Part shown: piece after piece, positions 1 to 12,095 of the stretch
How the letters are laid out: every line of letters starts with the position of its first letter
How positions within the stretch are numbered: the stretch's first letter is position 1
NCBI GenBank assembly: GCA_038207585.1
Contig: JBBQZP010000047.1
Span: forward strand, 1 to 22,678
Reading direction: 5' to 3'
Origin: JBBQZP01 sp038207585
Lineage (GTDB): Bacteria > Pseudomonadota > Alphaproteobacteria > Rhodobacterales > Rhodobacteraceae
Length of the DNA: 22,678 nt
Translations under genes and position numbers: made by a program
The notes under the pieces: model-generated
Databases searched by the model: none
Seen by the model: only the letters and a program-made list of their open reading frames with translations
What the model was told of the DNA's origin: nothing

Positions 1-132
1 CTGGTCATACGCCTTGAACTCGCCGAAATACTTCGTGATCGCCGCCGTCAGCGTCGTCTTGCCGTGGTCAACGTGACCAATGGTCCCGATGTTCACATGC
101 GGTTTGTTCCGTTCAAACTTTGCCTTCGCCAT
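1..132 (-). CDS. tuf: Elongation factor Tu, N-terminal part (runs off the window start)
   Basis: EF-Tu is the GTPase that delivers aminoacyl-tRNA to the ribosome. Only the first 44 residues are present; the gene continues past base 1, in frame. The protein starts MAKAKFERNKPHVNIGTIGH and contains the P-loop GHVDHGKT at residues 19-26. The ATG at 130-132 is fixed by a strong AGGAGG ribosome binding site at 138-143, five bases upstream. It is the last gene of the str cluster (rpsL-rpsG-fusA-tuf) in the visible part, which corresponds to tufA in the E. coli convention. A 166-base spacer with two hairpins separates it from fusA, so it may be expressed partly independently. A second tuf gene ends at the other edge of this window. 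Confidence 0.97.
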   Translation of the reverse strand, partial: MAKAKFERNKPHVNIGTIGHVDHGKTTLTAAITKYFGEFKAYDQ

Positions 133-137
133 GATGG

Positions 138-143
138 CCTCCT
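138..143 (-). promoter_or_regulatory. Strong ribosome binding site of tuf
   Basis: The minus strand reads AGGAGG, five bases ahead of the tuf ATG. It is the best Shine-Dalgarno match I noticed in the window, in keeping with the very high expression of EF-Tu. Confidence 0.8.
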
Positions 144-215
144 GATCGTCGGCTGCGTCTGCACGCCGAGCTACGTCCTAATTTTTATTCGGCGTCCCGT
201 CGGGAGCCTGCGGTA

Positions 216-240
216 CCACGACCAAATAGATCGGTCGTGG
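216..240. other. Hairpin in the fusA-tuf spacer
   Basis: An 8-bp perfect inverted repeat (CCACGACC / GGTCGTGG) encloses a 9-base loop. In the minus direction, that of tuf transcription, no T-run follows it, so it does not look like an intrinsic terminator for fusA. A T-rich tail lies only on the plus-strand side, where there is no gene to terminate. It may shape or protect the mRNA between fusA and tuf. Confidence 0.5.
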
Positions 241-278
241 CTTTGTTTTCTTCAGGTTCTGATCCAAAAGTGCGCCCC

Positions 279-298
279 AGCCCCCGGTTTGTCGGGGG

Positions 299-300
<2 letters not shown>
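279..300 (-). other. GC-rich hairpin overlapping the fusA stop codon
   Basis: The stem AGCCCCCG / CGGGGGCT (8 bp, 6-base loop) begins within the fusA TAG stop codon. The following minus-strand sequence is GC-rich, with only a short TTTT about ten bases later, so this is at best a weak or partial terminator. It more likely acts as an mRNA-stabilising or attenuating structure that sets the fusA:tuf ratio. Confidence 0.5.
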
Positions 301-2425
<2,125 letters not shown>

Positions 2426-2450
2426 TGGGCTGCCTCAGGCTAAATTCAAG

Positions 2451-2921
2451 TTACCAGCGGTAATGGCTGAACGCTTTGTTCGCGTCGGCCATCTTGTGGG
2501 TGTCTTCGCGCTTTTTCACGGCGGTTCCACGGTTGTTGCAGGCATCGGCCAGTTCGGCGGCCAAACGCTCTTCCATGGTATTTTCGTTGCGCTTGCGGGC
2601 GGCGATGATCAGCCAACGGATGGCCAAAGCTTCGCGACGCTCGATCCGCACTTCGACGGGCACCTGATAGGTGGCACCACCGACGCGGCGCGAGCGCACC
2701 TCGACCGACGGTTTCACGTTGTCCAGCGCCTCGTGGAACGCCTCGATCGGCGCGCGCTTCAGCTTTTGCTGAACACGGTCCAAAGCGTTGTACACAATGG
2801 ATTCCGCGACCGACTTTTTACCGTCGATCATCAGATTGTTCATGAACTTGGTCAGAACCGTATCGCCAAACTTGGCGTCGGGAAGAATTTCGCGCTTTTC
2901 AGCGGCGTGACGACGAGACAT
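2451..2921 (-). CDS. rpsG: 30S ribosomal protein S7
   Basis: S7 is the primary assembly protein of the 30S head and contacts the 3' major domain of 16S rRNA and the exit-site tRNA. The protein has 156 residues, typical of bacterial S7. It begins MSRRHAAEKREILPDAKFGD and contains the conserved region VGGATYQVPVEV (about 81-92) and the C-terminal segment NKAFSHYRW. The ATG is 12 bases after the rpsL stop, and fusA follows 25 bases later, giving the usual str gene order. In E. coli S7 represses its own operon by binding the rpsL-rpsG junction. The junction here is very short, so that long intergenic target is not present in the same form. Confidence 0.98.
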   Translation of the reverse strand: MSRRHAAEKREILPDAKFGDTVLTKFMNNLMIDGKKSVAESIVYNALDRVQQKLKRAPIEAFHEALDNVKPSVEVRSRRVGGATYQVPVEVRIERREALAIRWLIIAARKRNENTMEERLAAELADACNNRGTAVKKREDTHKMADANKAFSHYRW

Positions 2922-2933
2922 CTGTGAATCCTC

Positions 2934-3305
2934 TTATTTCGGACGCTTCGCGCCGTATTTCGAACGACGCTGACGGCGGTCTTTCACGCCCTGAGTATCA
3001 AGCACACCGCGCAGGATGTGGTAGCGCACGCCGGGAAGGTCTTTGATACGACCGCCGCGGATCAGGACGACCGAGTGTTCCTGAAGATTGTGCTTTTCGC
3101 CCGGAATGTAGCAGATCACTTCGAAGCTATTGGTCAGGCGCACCTTGGCAACCTTACGCATGGCCGAGTTCGGCTTTTTCGGCGTCGTGGTATAGACGCG
3201 CGTGCAGACGCCACGCTTTTGCGGGCAGCCTTCAAGGTGCTGCGACTTGGACCGTTTTACGCGCGCTTCCCGCGGCTTGCGGATCAGCTGTTGGATCGTT
3301 GGCAT
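2934..3305 (-). CDS. rpsL: 30S ribosomal protein S12
   Basis: S12 sits at the decoding centre and affects translational accuracy. The 123-residue protein has the conserved segments PQKRGVCTRVYTTTPKKPNS (28-47) and RGGRIKDLPGVRYH (83-96). The positions linked to streptomycin resistance in other bacteria, Lys43 and Lys88 here, are wild type, so the ribosome should be streptomycin-sensitive at this locus. Asp89, the residue methylthiolated by RimO in E. coli, is present. It is the first gene of the str unit, which is driven by the promoter at 3533-3561. The ATG is preceded by an AAGGG element about ten bases upstream. Confidence 0.98.
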   Translation of the reverse strand: MPTIQQLIRKPREARVKRSKSQHLEGCPQKRGVCTRVYTTTPKKPNSAMRKVAKVRLTNSFEVICYIPGEKHNLQEHSVVLIRGGRIKDLPGVRYHILRGVLDTQGVKDRRQRRSKYGAKRPK

Positions 3306-3532
3306 TAAGGTTCGCCCTTTGTTGCAACCCGTTCAATCATCGCCCGTCAGCGACATTTCCGGGGGCATTTCGTTCATGTCGTGCTTTACGCGCCCGCAAA
3401 ACACCAAAACCGCAAACGTCCCCTTCGCGAGGACGATGCGGTGGAATTCCAGAGGATCGGGGCATAGGCCCGGATCGTGACCACTTCAATTTTGAGCCCC
3501 AACCATGCGGAAACCGCAGGTCAGGTGGGGGG
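3306..3532 (-). other. Long 5' leader of the str operon
   Basis: About 220 bases separate the predicted transcription start (near 3526) from the rpsL ATG, and I find no convincing gene here. Near the 5' end is a small hairpin (TGCGG / CCGCA at 3506-3518). Further in lies a 9-bp stem with one mismatch and a 4-base loop (3455-3476). A leader this long before rpsL could carry autogenous control by S7 or S12, or a cis-acting signal. That is inference; I do not recognise a known leader family. Confidence 0.5.
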
Positions 3533-3561
3533 CGTATAGGGGGTCGGCGGGGGGTTGTCAA
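3533..3561 (-). promoter_or_regulatory. Sigma-70-type promoter of the str operon (rpsL-rpsG-fusA-tuf)
   Basis: On the minus strand a perfect -35 TTGACA (3556-3561) is followed by exactly 17 bases and the -10 TATACG (3533-3538). The spacer is extremely C-rich (ACCCCCCGCCGACCCCC). This is the best promoter match I see in the window. It lies in the 307-base gap between the membrane glycosyltransferase gene and rpsL, so it makes the str genes independent of the upstream cassette. Confidence 0.82.
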
Positions 3562-3581
3562 CAGCGCCACCAGCGACGAAT

Positions 3582-3608
3582 TGCCGGAAATCCCCTGATT
3601 TTCCGGCA
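3582..3608. other. Inverted repeat after the membrane glycosyltransferase gene
   Basis: A perfect 9-bp stem (TGCCGGAAA / TTTCCGGCA) with a 9-base loop starts just downstream of the glycosyltransferase stop codon and just upstream of the str promoter. No T-run follows it in the minus direction, so it is a possible but weak end signal for the cassette, or an mRNA 3'-end protector. Confidence 0.5.
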
Positions 3609-3612
3609 GGTT

Positions 3613-5031
3613 TCAGGGGCGCGTCAGACAGTCTGCGGGCAGGAAATATCCGTTCAGAACGACCCTTGCATAGGCCCCACCCGCTGTTTGCAAAGGAATC
3701 GCGGTCAGATTGGCCTCGCAGCGCGGTGCAGGGCCGCTGGTCACAAGGAAAACCTCGCCGTTCTGCGATGCGGGCAGCGCATAGCTTAGCTCATAATGAT
3801 GCATCGGGCGGCCCTCTGGCGGGCGGGCAAAGACCTGCACCTCCGAATCGCGCGCCGCGTAGAAAAGATCGGCCAGAATGTCGCGGTCATCCGACACGAT
3901 CGGCGCGCCTTTCGCCAGCGCGATGATCTGCGCGCTTAACGCAGCACGCCCCAGATAGCGCTGCAGGATCGGGCGGTCTTGCCCCAGCGTAAGCCCCGGT
4001 ATCAGCGTGATCACCGGCAACGCCAGACTGACCGCACCATTGATCACGAGTGACACCATCAACCAGCGTGGCCGCGCCAAAAGCACCATCACCGCCACCA
4101 CCGTGCCCGCGAAATAGGCCGACACGGCCCAGTTGGCGTAGGCCTTGCCCAGAAGCGATTGCACGCACACGATCAGCACTGCGGGCACAACGAATGCCAT
4201 CATCGGATAGCTGCGAAGCCGTGTCGCCGCCAATAGCAATGCCGCAAACAAAACCGGCCCGGTGACCGCGAACTGGCTGAAAAAGAACTCCGCCAAACCG
4301 CCAAACCGAAGGTTTGCAAGCGGCGACGCCTCCCGCACCCATCCCACGTTGTCGGCGGTGTGCGAAAATGTCGAAAGGTCGTTCTGCAGGTTCCAGATGA
4401 TGTTGGGCAGGATCGTCACCGCGAACGCAGCCACCATCACAAGCGCCGCTTTTGGCCTGATCCGCAGCGCAGGCGAAAGACAGGCCAGTGCCACGCCGAT
4501 CAGGAAATAGACCGCCGCGTATTTCGCAAGAAACGCACTTCCCGCCGCAACTCCGGCCAGCGCTGCGAACCGCAAGGCTCCGCCCTCCAGCAACCTGCGA
4601 TGAAAATACAGGGCCGCCGCAAAGAACGGCGCCATGATCGTATCGGTCGACATCAGCAGGCTGCCCAGCGCTGCAAAGGGCGTTGTGACATAGCACGCCG
4701 CCACCCAGACCGCCGCGCGCGCGCCCGCCATCCGCACGGCCAGCGCCGCAAGGATCAGCGCGGTCGCCGCGTGAAGCACGGCCCCCGGCATCCGCACCCA
4801 GAACGGCGTGTCAGACCCCACAGCCCAGGTCACAACCCCGATCACCCAGCCGATCAGCGGTGGTTTCGAATAATACCCAAAGGCGAAATGCTGACCCCAA
4901 AGCCAATACTGCGCCTCGTCCACAAAGAGATCGGTCTTGTTGACCGCGAGCAGAACAAGACGCAAAACCGTGACCAGCCCGACAATTTCCAACGCCGGGC
5001 GCAGCCAGTTTCGGTCTGCCGCACCAGTCAT
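3613..5031 (-). CDS. ArnT/PMT-like multi-pass membrane glycosyltransferase (GT-C fold)
   Basis: This 472-residue protein resembles the GT-C family that moves a sugar from a polyprenyl-phosphate donor onto lipid A, a glycan or a protein outside the inner membrane (PMT_2/ArnT type, CAZy GT39/GT83 group). An N-terminal membrane helix (about 13-31) is followed by a first outer loop with the acidic pair Asp38-Glu39 in VDEAQYWLWG and then YYSKPPLIGW (53-62). This matches the family pattern of an acidic catalytic pair followed by a KPP motif. Many more hydrophobic segments follow, and the C-terminal ~130 residues are mostly soluble. The ATG overlaps the stop of the EamA gene (ATGA), implying translational coupling. 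The family call is fairly safe; the acceptor and sugar are unknown. Confidence 0.8.
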   Translation of the reverse strand: MTGAADRNWLRPALEIVGLVTVLRLVLLAVNKTDLFVDEAQYWLWGQHFAFGYYSKPPLIGWVIGVVTWAVGSDTPFWVRMPGAVLHAATALILAALAVRMAGARAAVWVAACYVTTPFAALGSLLMSTDTIMAPFFAAALYFHRRLLEGGALRFAALAGVAAGSAFLAKYAAVYFLIGVALACLSPALRIRPKAALVMVAAFAVTILPNIIWNLQNDLSTFSHTADNVGWVREASPLANLRFGGLAEFFFSQFAVTGPVLFAALLLAATRLRSYPMMAFVVPAVLIVCVQSLLGKAYANWAVSAYFAGTVVAVMVLLARPRWLMVSLVINGAVSLALPVITLIPGLTLGQDRPILQRYLGRAALSAQIIALAKGAPIVSDDRDILADLFYAARDSEVQVFARPPEGRPMHHYELSYALPASQNGEVFLVTSGPAPRCEANLTAIPLQTAGGAYARVVLNGYFLPADCLTRP

Positions 5032-5954
5032 GGCCGCAACGCACCGACCGCCGGGCCAGCCACAACCGCAGCCTCCACCCGCGCCGCACGGGCCATCCGG
5101 CGCTCGCGGTAAAAGGTGAAGATGCCAGTCGCCACAACAATCGTCGCCCCAACGATCGTCCAGCCATCGGGCAGCGTGTCAAACATAAGCCAGCCCAGCA
5201 AAATCGCCCAGAGAAGTGCCGTATAGCGGAATGGAGCGACAAAACTGATCTCGCCCACCCGCATCACCATGACAATCGACAGATAGCCCACGATCAGGAA
5301 CGCCGACGCCCCCGCGACCAGCATCGCGGCATGCGCGGTGACCGGCACCCAATCTTCAACTGCAGATCCGGCAAGACCCATTCCCATCACCCCAAGCCCG
5401 GCCCAGATTGCCACGGTGATTGACGGCACCCCGCGCGACAACCGCCGCGTGGTCAGATCACGCACCACGATGCAGGCGACGCTGACCAGCCCAATCACCG
5501 CCCATATATCAAAGCCGGACGTTCCGGGCCGGATGATAATCGTCACGCCGATGAAACCCACCACAATCGCAATCATCCGCCGCCAGCCCACAGGTTCGGC
5601 AAAGAATACCGCCGCCGCAAGAGTAACGGCCAGCGGCGACACCTGCAAAACCGCCGAAAGATTGGCCAGCGGCATGTGCATGAGCGCCGCCAGAAATGTC
5701 AGCGTCCCACCCACTTCGGCCAGGGTCCGCAGCGCGATGATCCGCCCGTCGCGCCCACCCGGCCAAAGCCGCAAGCCGCCTGTGGCCAGCGCAATCATCA
5801 CCAATACCGCCACCGTCAGCACTCCGCGCAACGCTATCGCCTGAAACAGCGGCAGGGTTTCGGTAACGGCCTTCATGCAGGCATCGTTCACTGTGAACGC
5901 CAGCATCGAGACGTTCATGTAAAGCGCGCCGCGTGCGTTATCGGAAAGTGTCAT
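5028..5954 (-). CDS. EamA/DMT-superfamily membrane transporter
   Basis: The 308-residue protein has about ten hydrophobic helices in two repeated halves, as in the drug/metabolite transporter (EamA) family. It begins with a helix at about 11-30. The first half ends near VFFAEPVGWRRMIAIVVGFIG, a classic EamA signature, and the second half repeats it as AILLGWLMFDTLPDGWTIVG. A short Ala/Arg/Val-rich tail closes the protein. An AGGGG ribosome binding site stands about six bases before the ATG. The stop overlaps the start of the next gene by four bases. The transported substrate cannot be read from sequence: metabolite exporters, vitamin importers and lipid-linked sugar translocases all occur in this superfamily. 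The position between glycosyltransferases makes a role in envelope glycan supply possible, but only by context. Confidence 0.85.
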   Translation of the reverse strand: MTLSDNARGALYMNVSMLAFTVNDACMKAVTETLPLFQAIALRGVLTVAVLVMIALATGGLRLWPGGRDGRIIALRTLAEVGGTLTFLAALMHMPLANLSAVLQVSPLAVTLAAAVFFAEPVGWRRMIAIVVGFIGVTIIIRPGTSGFDIWAVIGLVSVACIVVRDLTTRRLSRGVPSITVAIWAGLGVMGMGLAGSAVEDWVPVTAHAAMLVAGASAFLIVGYLSIVMVMRVGEISFVAPFRYTALLWAILLGWLMFDTLPDGWTIVGATIVVATGIFTFYRERRMARAARVEAAVVAGPAVGALRP

Positions 5955-6003
5955 GTCTGGCCCCTTGATCTGGCCCCAGCCCTAGCATCCGGACGCGGCA
6001 CGT

Positions 6004-6813
6004 TCAAAGCCGTTTCAGCCCAGCCAGCGTGAACGGAAAATTAGCCTCGATCAGCGTTTCCATCTGCGCTTCTGTCAGGCCGGGTTTGCGACCGCTGGAA
6101 TAAGGCTCGCTGTCGTTGTCGGCATGCACGGTGCGGATGAACGACGGCGTGAGGGCATCGGTAAAGGTGGTGTAGAACTGCGGCAAAAGACGGTGATTGC
6201 GGCGGAAGATATTCTCAGGGTTGCCCCAGGGCACGGTCATCGCAAGGCCGATGCCAAGCGGCAGTTTTTCGACCACGGCATAGGCGGAATTGCCCTTGGG
6301 AGTCAGCTCCAGAAAGACACCGTGGTTATAGCCCACGACCAGCGGTTTGGGGGCTGCAAGTGGCAACAGGCGGGAAACCGAGCGGCGCAGGCGGGCGATG
6401 AAATCCATATCCAGCGCGTCGTCGTCATCCAGCCGGAAGCCTGTCAGATGCGTGGCCCCTGCCCGCTCTACCGCCGCGAAACCGGATTGCGTTGCGGCAA
6501 AATGCGGGCGCGGCGGCAGGGCCACGATCCTTGCCCCCCGCAACGGCGCAAGGATGCGTGCCAGATGATCGCGCGCAGCTTGCGGGAAGCTGTCGCCGAT
6601 CAGCAGGATCGTCTCAAAATCGGGGTCGGTCTGGGCCAGAAGCGATGGCAAGGTCAGCGCCTCGAACAGATAGAACCGACGCTCCAGCCGGGCGGGGTCG
6701 TAAAGCTGCGCCTCAAGTGCGGCCAGATCATCGGTCGATTTGGCAAAACCATTCTGCGCCGGATAGGAAAACCGGATCAGCCCCGCGATGCGGTTTTTCA
6801 CCTTATCCATCAT
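6004..6813 (-). CDS. Putative rhamnosyltransferase-like glycosyltransferase (PF11316 type), second tandem copy
   Basis: This is a soluble GT-A-like protein of 269 residues from the chosen start. The family hallmarks are an N-terminal IAGLIRFSYPAQNGF segment, LYDPARLERRFYLFEALTLP, SLLAQTDPDFETILLIG, and an acidic RLDDDDALDMDFI motif that probably binds metal and nucleotide-sugar. It is clearly paralogous to the gene just upstream. The open frame extends to 6849, but the two adjacent ATG codons at 6813 and 6810 align with the paralogue's start. They overlap the end of that gene by only about ten bases, pointing to translational coupling. I chose 6813; 6810 is equally possible. The rhamnosyl label is a family name and the true sugar is not known. 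Confidence 0.75.
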   Translation of the reverse strand: MMDKVKNRIAGLIRFSYPAQNGFAKSTDDLAALEAQLYDPARLERRFYLFEALTLPSLLAQTDPDFETILLIGDSFPQAARDHLARILAPLRGARIVALPPRPHFAATQSGFAAVERAGATHLTGFRLDDDDALDMDFIARLRRSVSRLLPLAAPKPLVVGYNHGVFLELTPKGNSAYAVVEKLPLGIGLAMTVPWGNPENIFRRNHRLLPQFYTTFTDALTPSFIRTVHADNDSEPYSSGRKPGLTEAQMETLIEANFPFTLAGLKRL

Positions 6814-7624
6814 GCCGGGCCACCGCTGCGCGCAGTCCTGGCAAGTCAATGTTGAACCGGGATTTCAGGGTGTCGGCCTGATCGGCCTCGTCCAGCTTAT
6901 AGGGGAATCCGATACGCTTTGGGTCGCCACTGTCGGACACCGCATGGCGGCCGCGTACATACATGATGCTGTCCTGAAAACTGACGCCCGGCATATGCGC
7001 CGACAAGCGGTGATGCGCGAAATTGAGCGCCGAATTCGGGTGGCCGGGCGGCATATACATGGTCAGCGCCACGCCAAGTGAATGCGTAAAGCAGGGATAA
7101 AGTACCACCTCGCCCGCCTCGATGTTCAACGTCATGCCGCGCGCGTAATCGACCGACAAAAGCGGGTGTGCTGCATAGATCGGGCGCAGCTTTTCAGTAA
7201 AATCGCTGCGGATACGGGCGACGTAATCCACCGCCACGGCATCATCATCATCATGGCGGAACTGGGCCACGACCCCGGCTTTCGGGTCAACATCGCGGCG
7301 AAAGATGCGACGGCAGACGTCGCGGTGCGGGCCGGGGTCTTCCTGCACGATGCGCAGTTGGGGCAGATCAGCAATCAGCCCCCGCAGCCTGTCCAGCCAG
7401 ACTTTCGGAAAATCGCGCCCCGTCAACAGCAGCAGCGTGAAATCCGGGTCGGTCTGCGCGCGCCATGCAGGCAGGCAGACACGCTCGAACATCAAAAACC
7501 GCAGGGCCAGACGGGCGGGGTCATACAGAAAGGCGCGACGGTCGGCGATGCTGCCATGTTCCACCTTGAAGCCGCCTTCGGCCACATAGGAAAACCGGCA
7601 TAGTCCCAGAACCTGTATCGTCAC
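6803..7624 (-). CDS. Putative rhamnosyltransferase-like glycosyltransferase (PF11316 type), first tandem copy
   Basis: The 273-residue protein begins (V/M)TIQVLGLCRFSYVAEGGF and carries FLYDPARLALRFLMFERVCLP, WRAQTDPDFTLLLLTG and the acidic motif RHDDDDAVAVDYV. All four elements are shared with the next gene. I place the start at the GTG at 7622-7624 and not at the ATG at 7672. A GAGGG ribosome binding site lies six bases before the GTG, and the paralogue starts at the equivalent residue. The 16 extra residues from the upstream ATG are polar and unlike the family. It is the first gene after the rpoC terminator and heads a four-gene run. No clear promoter is visible in the 80 bases upstream. 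Activity on a nucleotide-sugar is likely from the family; the product is unknown. Confidence 0.77.
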   Translation of the reverse strand: MTIQVLGLCRFSYVAEGGFKVEHGSIADRRAFLYDPARLALRFLMFERVCLPAWRAQTDPDFTLLLLTGRDFPKVWLDRLRGLIADLPQLRIVQEDPGPHRDVCRRIFRRDVDPKAGVVAQFRHDDDDAVAVDYVARIRSDFTEKLRPIYAAHPLLSVDYARGMTLNIEAGEVVLYPCFTHSLGVALTMYMPPGHPNSALNFAHHRLSAHMPGVSFQDSIMYVRGRHAVSDSGDPKRIGFPYKLDEADQADTLKSRFNIDLPGLRAAVARHDG

Positions 7625-7703
7625 GCGCTGCCCTCGGATCTTATGGCCCTGCTCTTTGCGCCACTGTGGCACAGACCGGAGGATGAGGGAATCCCCCGGC
7701 CCA

Positions 7704-7740
7704 AAATGAAAAGGCCCCCCGTGCGGAGCACGGAGGGCCT
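7704..7740 (-). terminator. Intrinsic terminator of the rplJL-rpoBC operon
   Basis: The minus strand forms a 13-bp stem (AGGCCCTCCGTGC with GCACGGGGGGCCT, one G-T wobble) with a 3-base loop, followed by TTTTCATTTT. It starts 20 bases after the rpoC stop. It separates RNA polymerase transcription from the glycosyltransferase cassette. Confidence 0.9.
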
Positions 7741-7759
7741 GATCTGCATCGCAAACCGC

Positions 7760-12004
<4,245 letters not shown>

Positions 12005-12048
12005 CTTCTATTCCCTATCATCGGGGCTGCGGTCGGAGGGTGAGAGCC

Positions 12049-12068
12049 AAATTTCTTGGAAGAAAGTT
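12049..12068. repeat. Imperfect AT-rich inverted repeat between rpoB and rpoC
   Basis: The two arms (AAATTTCTT and AAGAAAGTT on the plus strand) pair with one mismatch around a two-base centre. It lies one base from a longer, perfect palindrome of the same CTT/AAG style. Together they form an AT-rich island in an otherwise GC-rich spacer. Confidence 0.5.
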
Positions 12069-12069
12069 G

Positions 12070-12091
12070 CAAAAATCTTCGAAGATTTTTG
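12070..12091. repeat. Perfect 22-base AT-rich palindrome between rpoB and rpoC
   Basis: The sequence is a perfect palindrome centred on TTCGAA, with arms CAAAAATCT and AGATTTTTG. It begins four bases after the rpoB stop codon. In RNA it would give a 9-bp stem with a 4-base loop, with an A-run on one side and a U-run inside the other arm. It could be a protein-binding site, an RNA-processing site or a dispersed palindromic element. A weak attenuator is possible, but the stem is AT-rich. Confidence 0.75.
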
Positions 12092-12095
12092 GTCC

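Noticed and set aside
216..240. Terminator on the plus strand from the hairpin followed by a T-rich stretch
   Set aside because: There is no plus-strand gene to terminate, so the T-rich flank is probably chance.
3337..3570. 77-codon minus-strand open frame in the rpsL leader
   Set aside because: Its start lies upstream of the str promoter, its sequence is Pro/Arg-rich and low in complexity, and it lacks a ribosome binding site.
7625..7672. ATG start at 7672 for the first glycosyltransferase
   Set aside because: The paralogue aligns from the GTG at 7624, which has GAGGG six bases upstream; the added residues are unlike the family.
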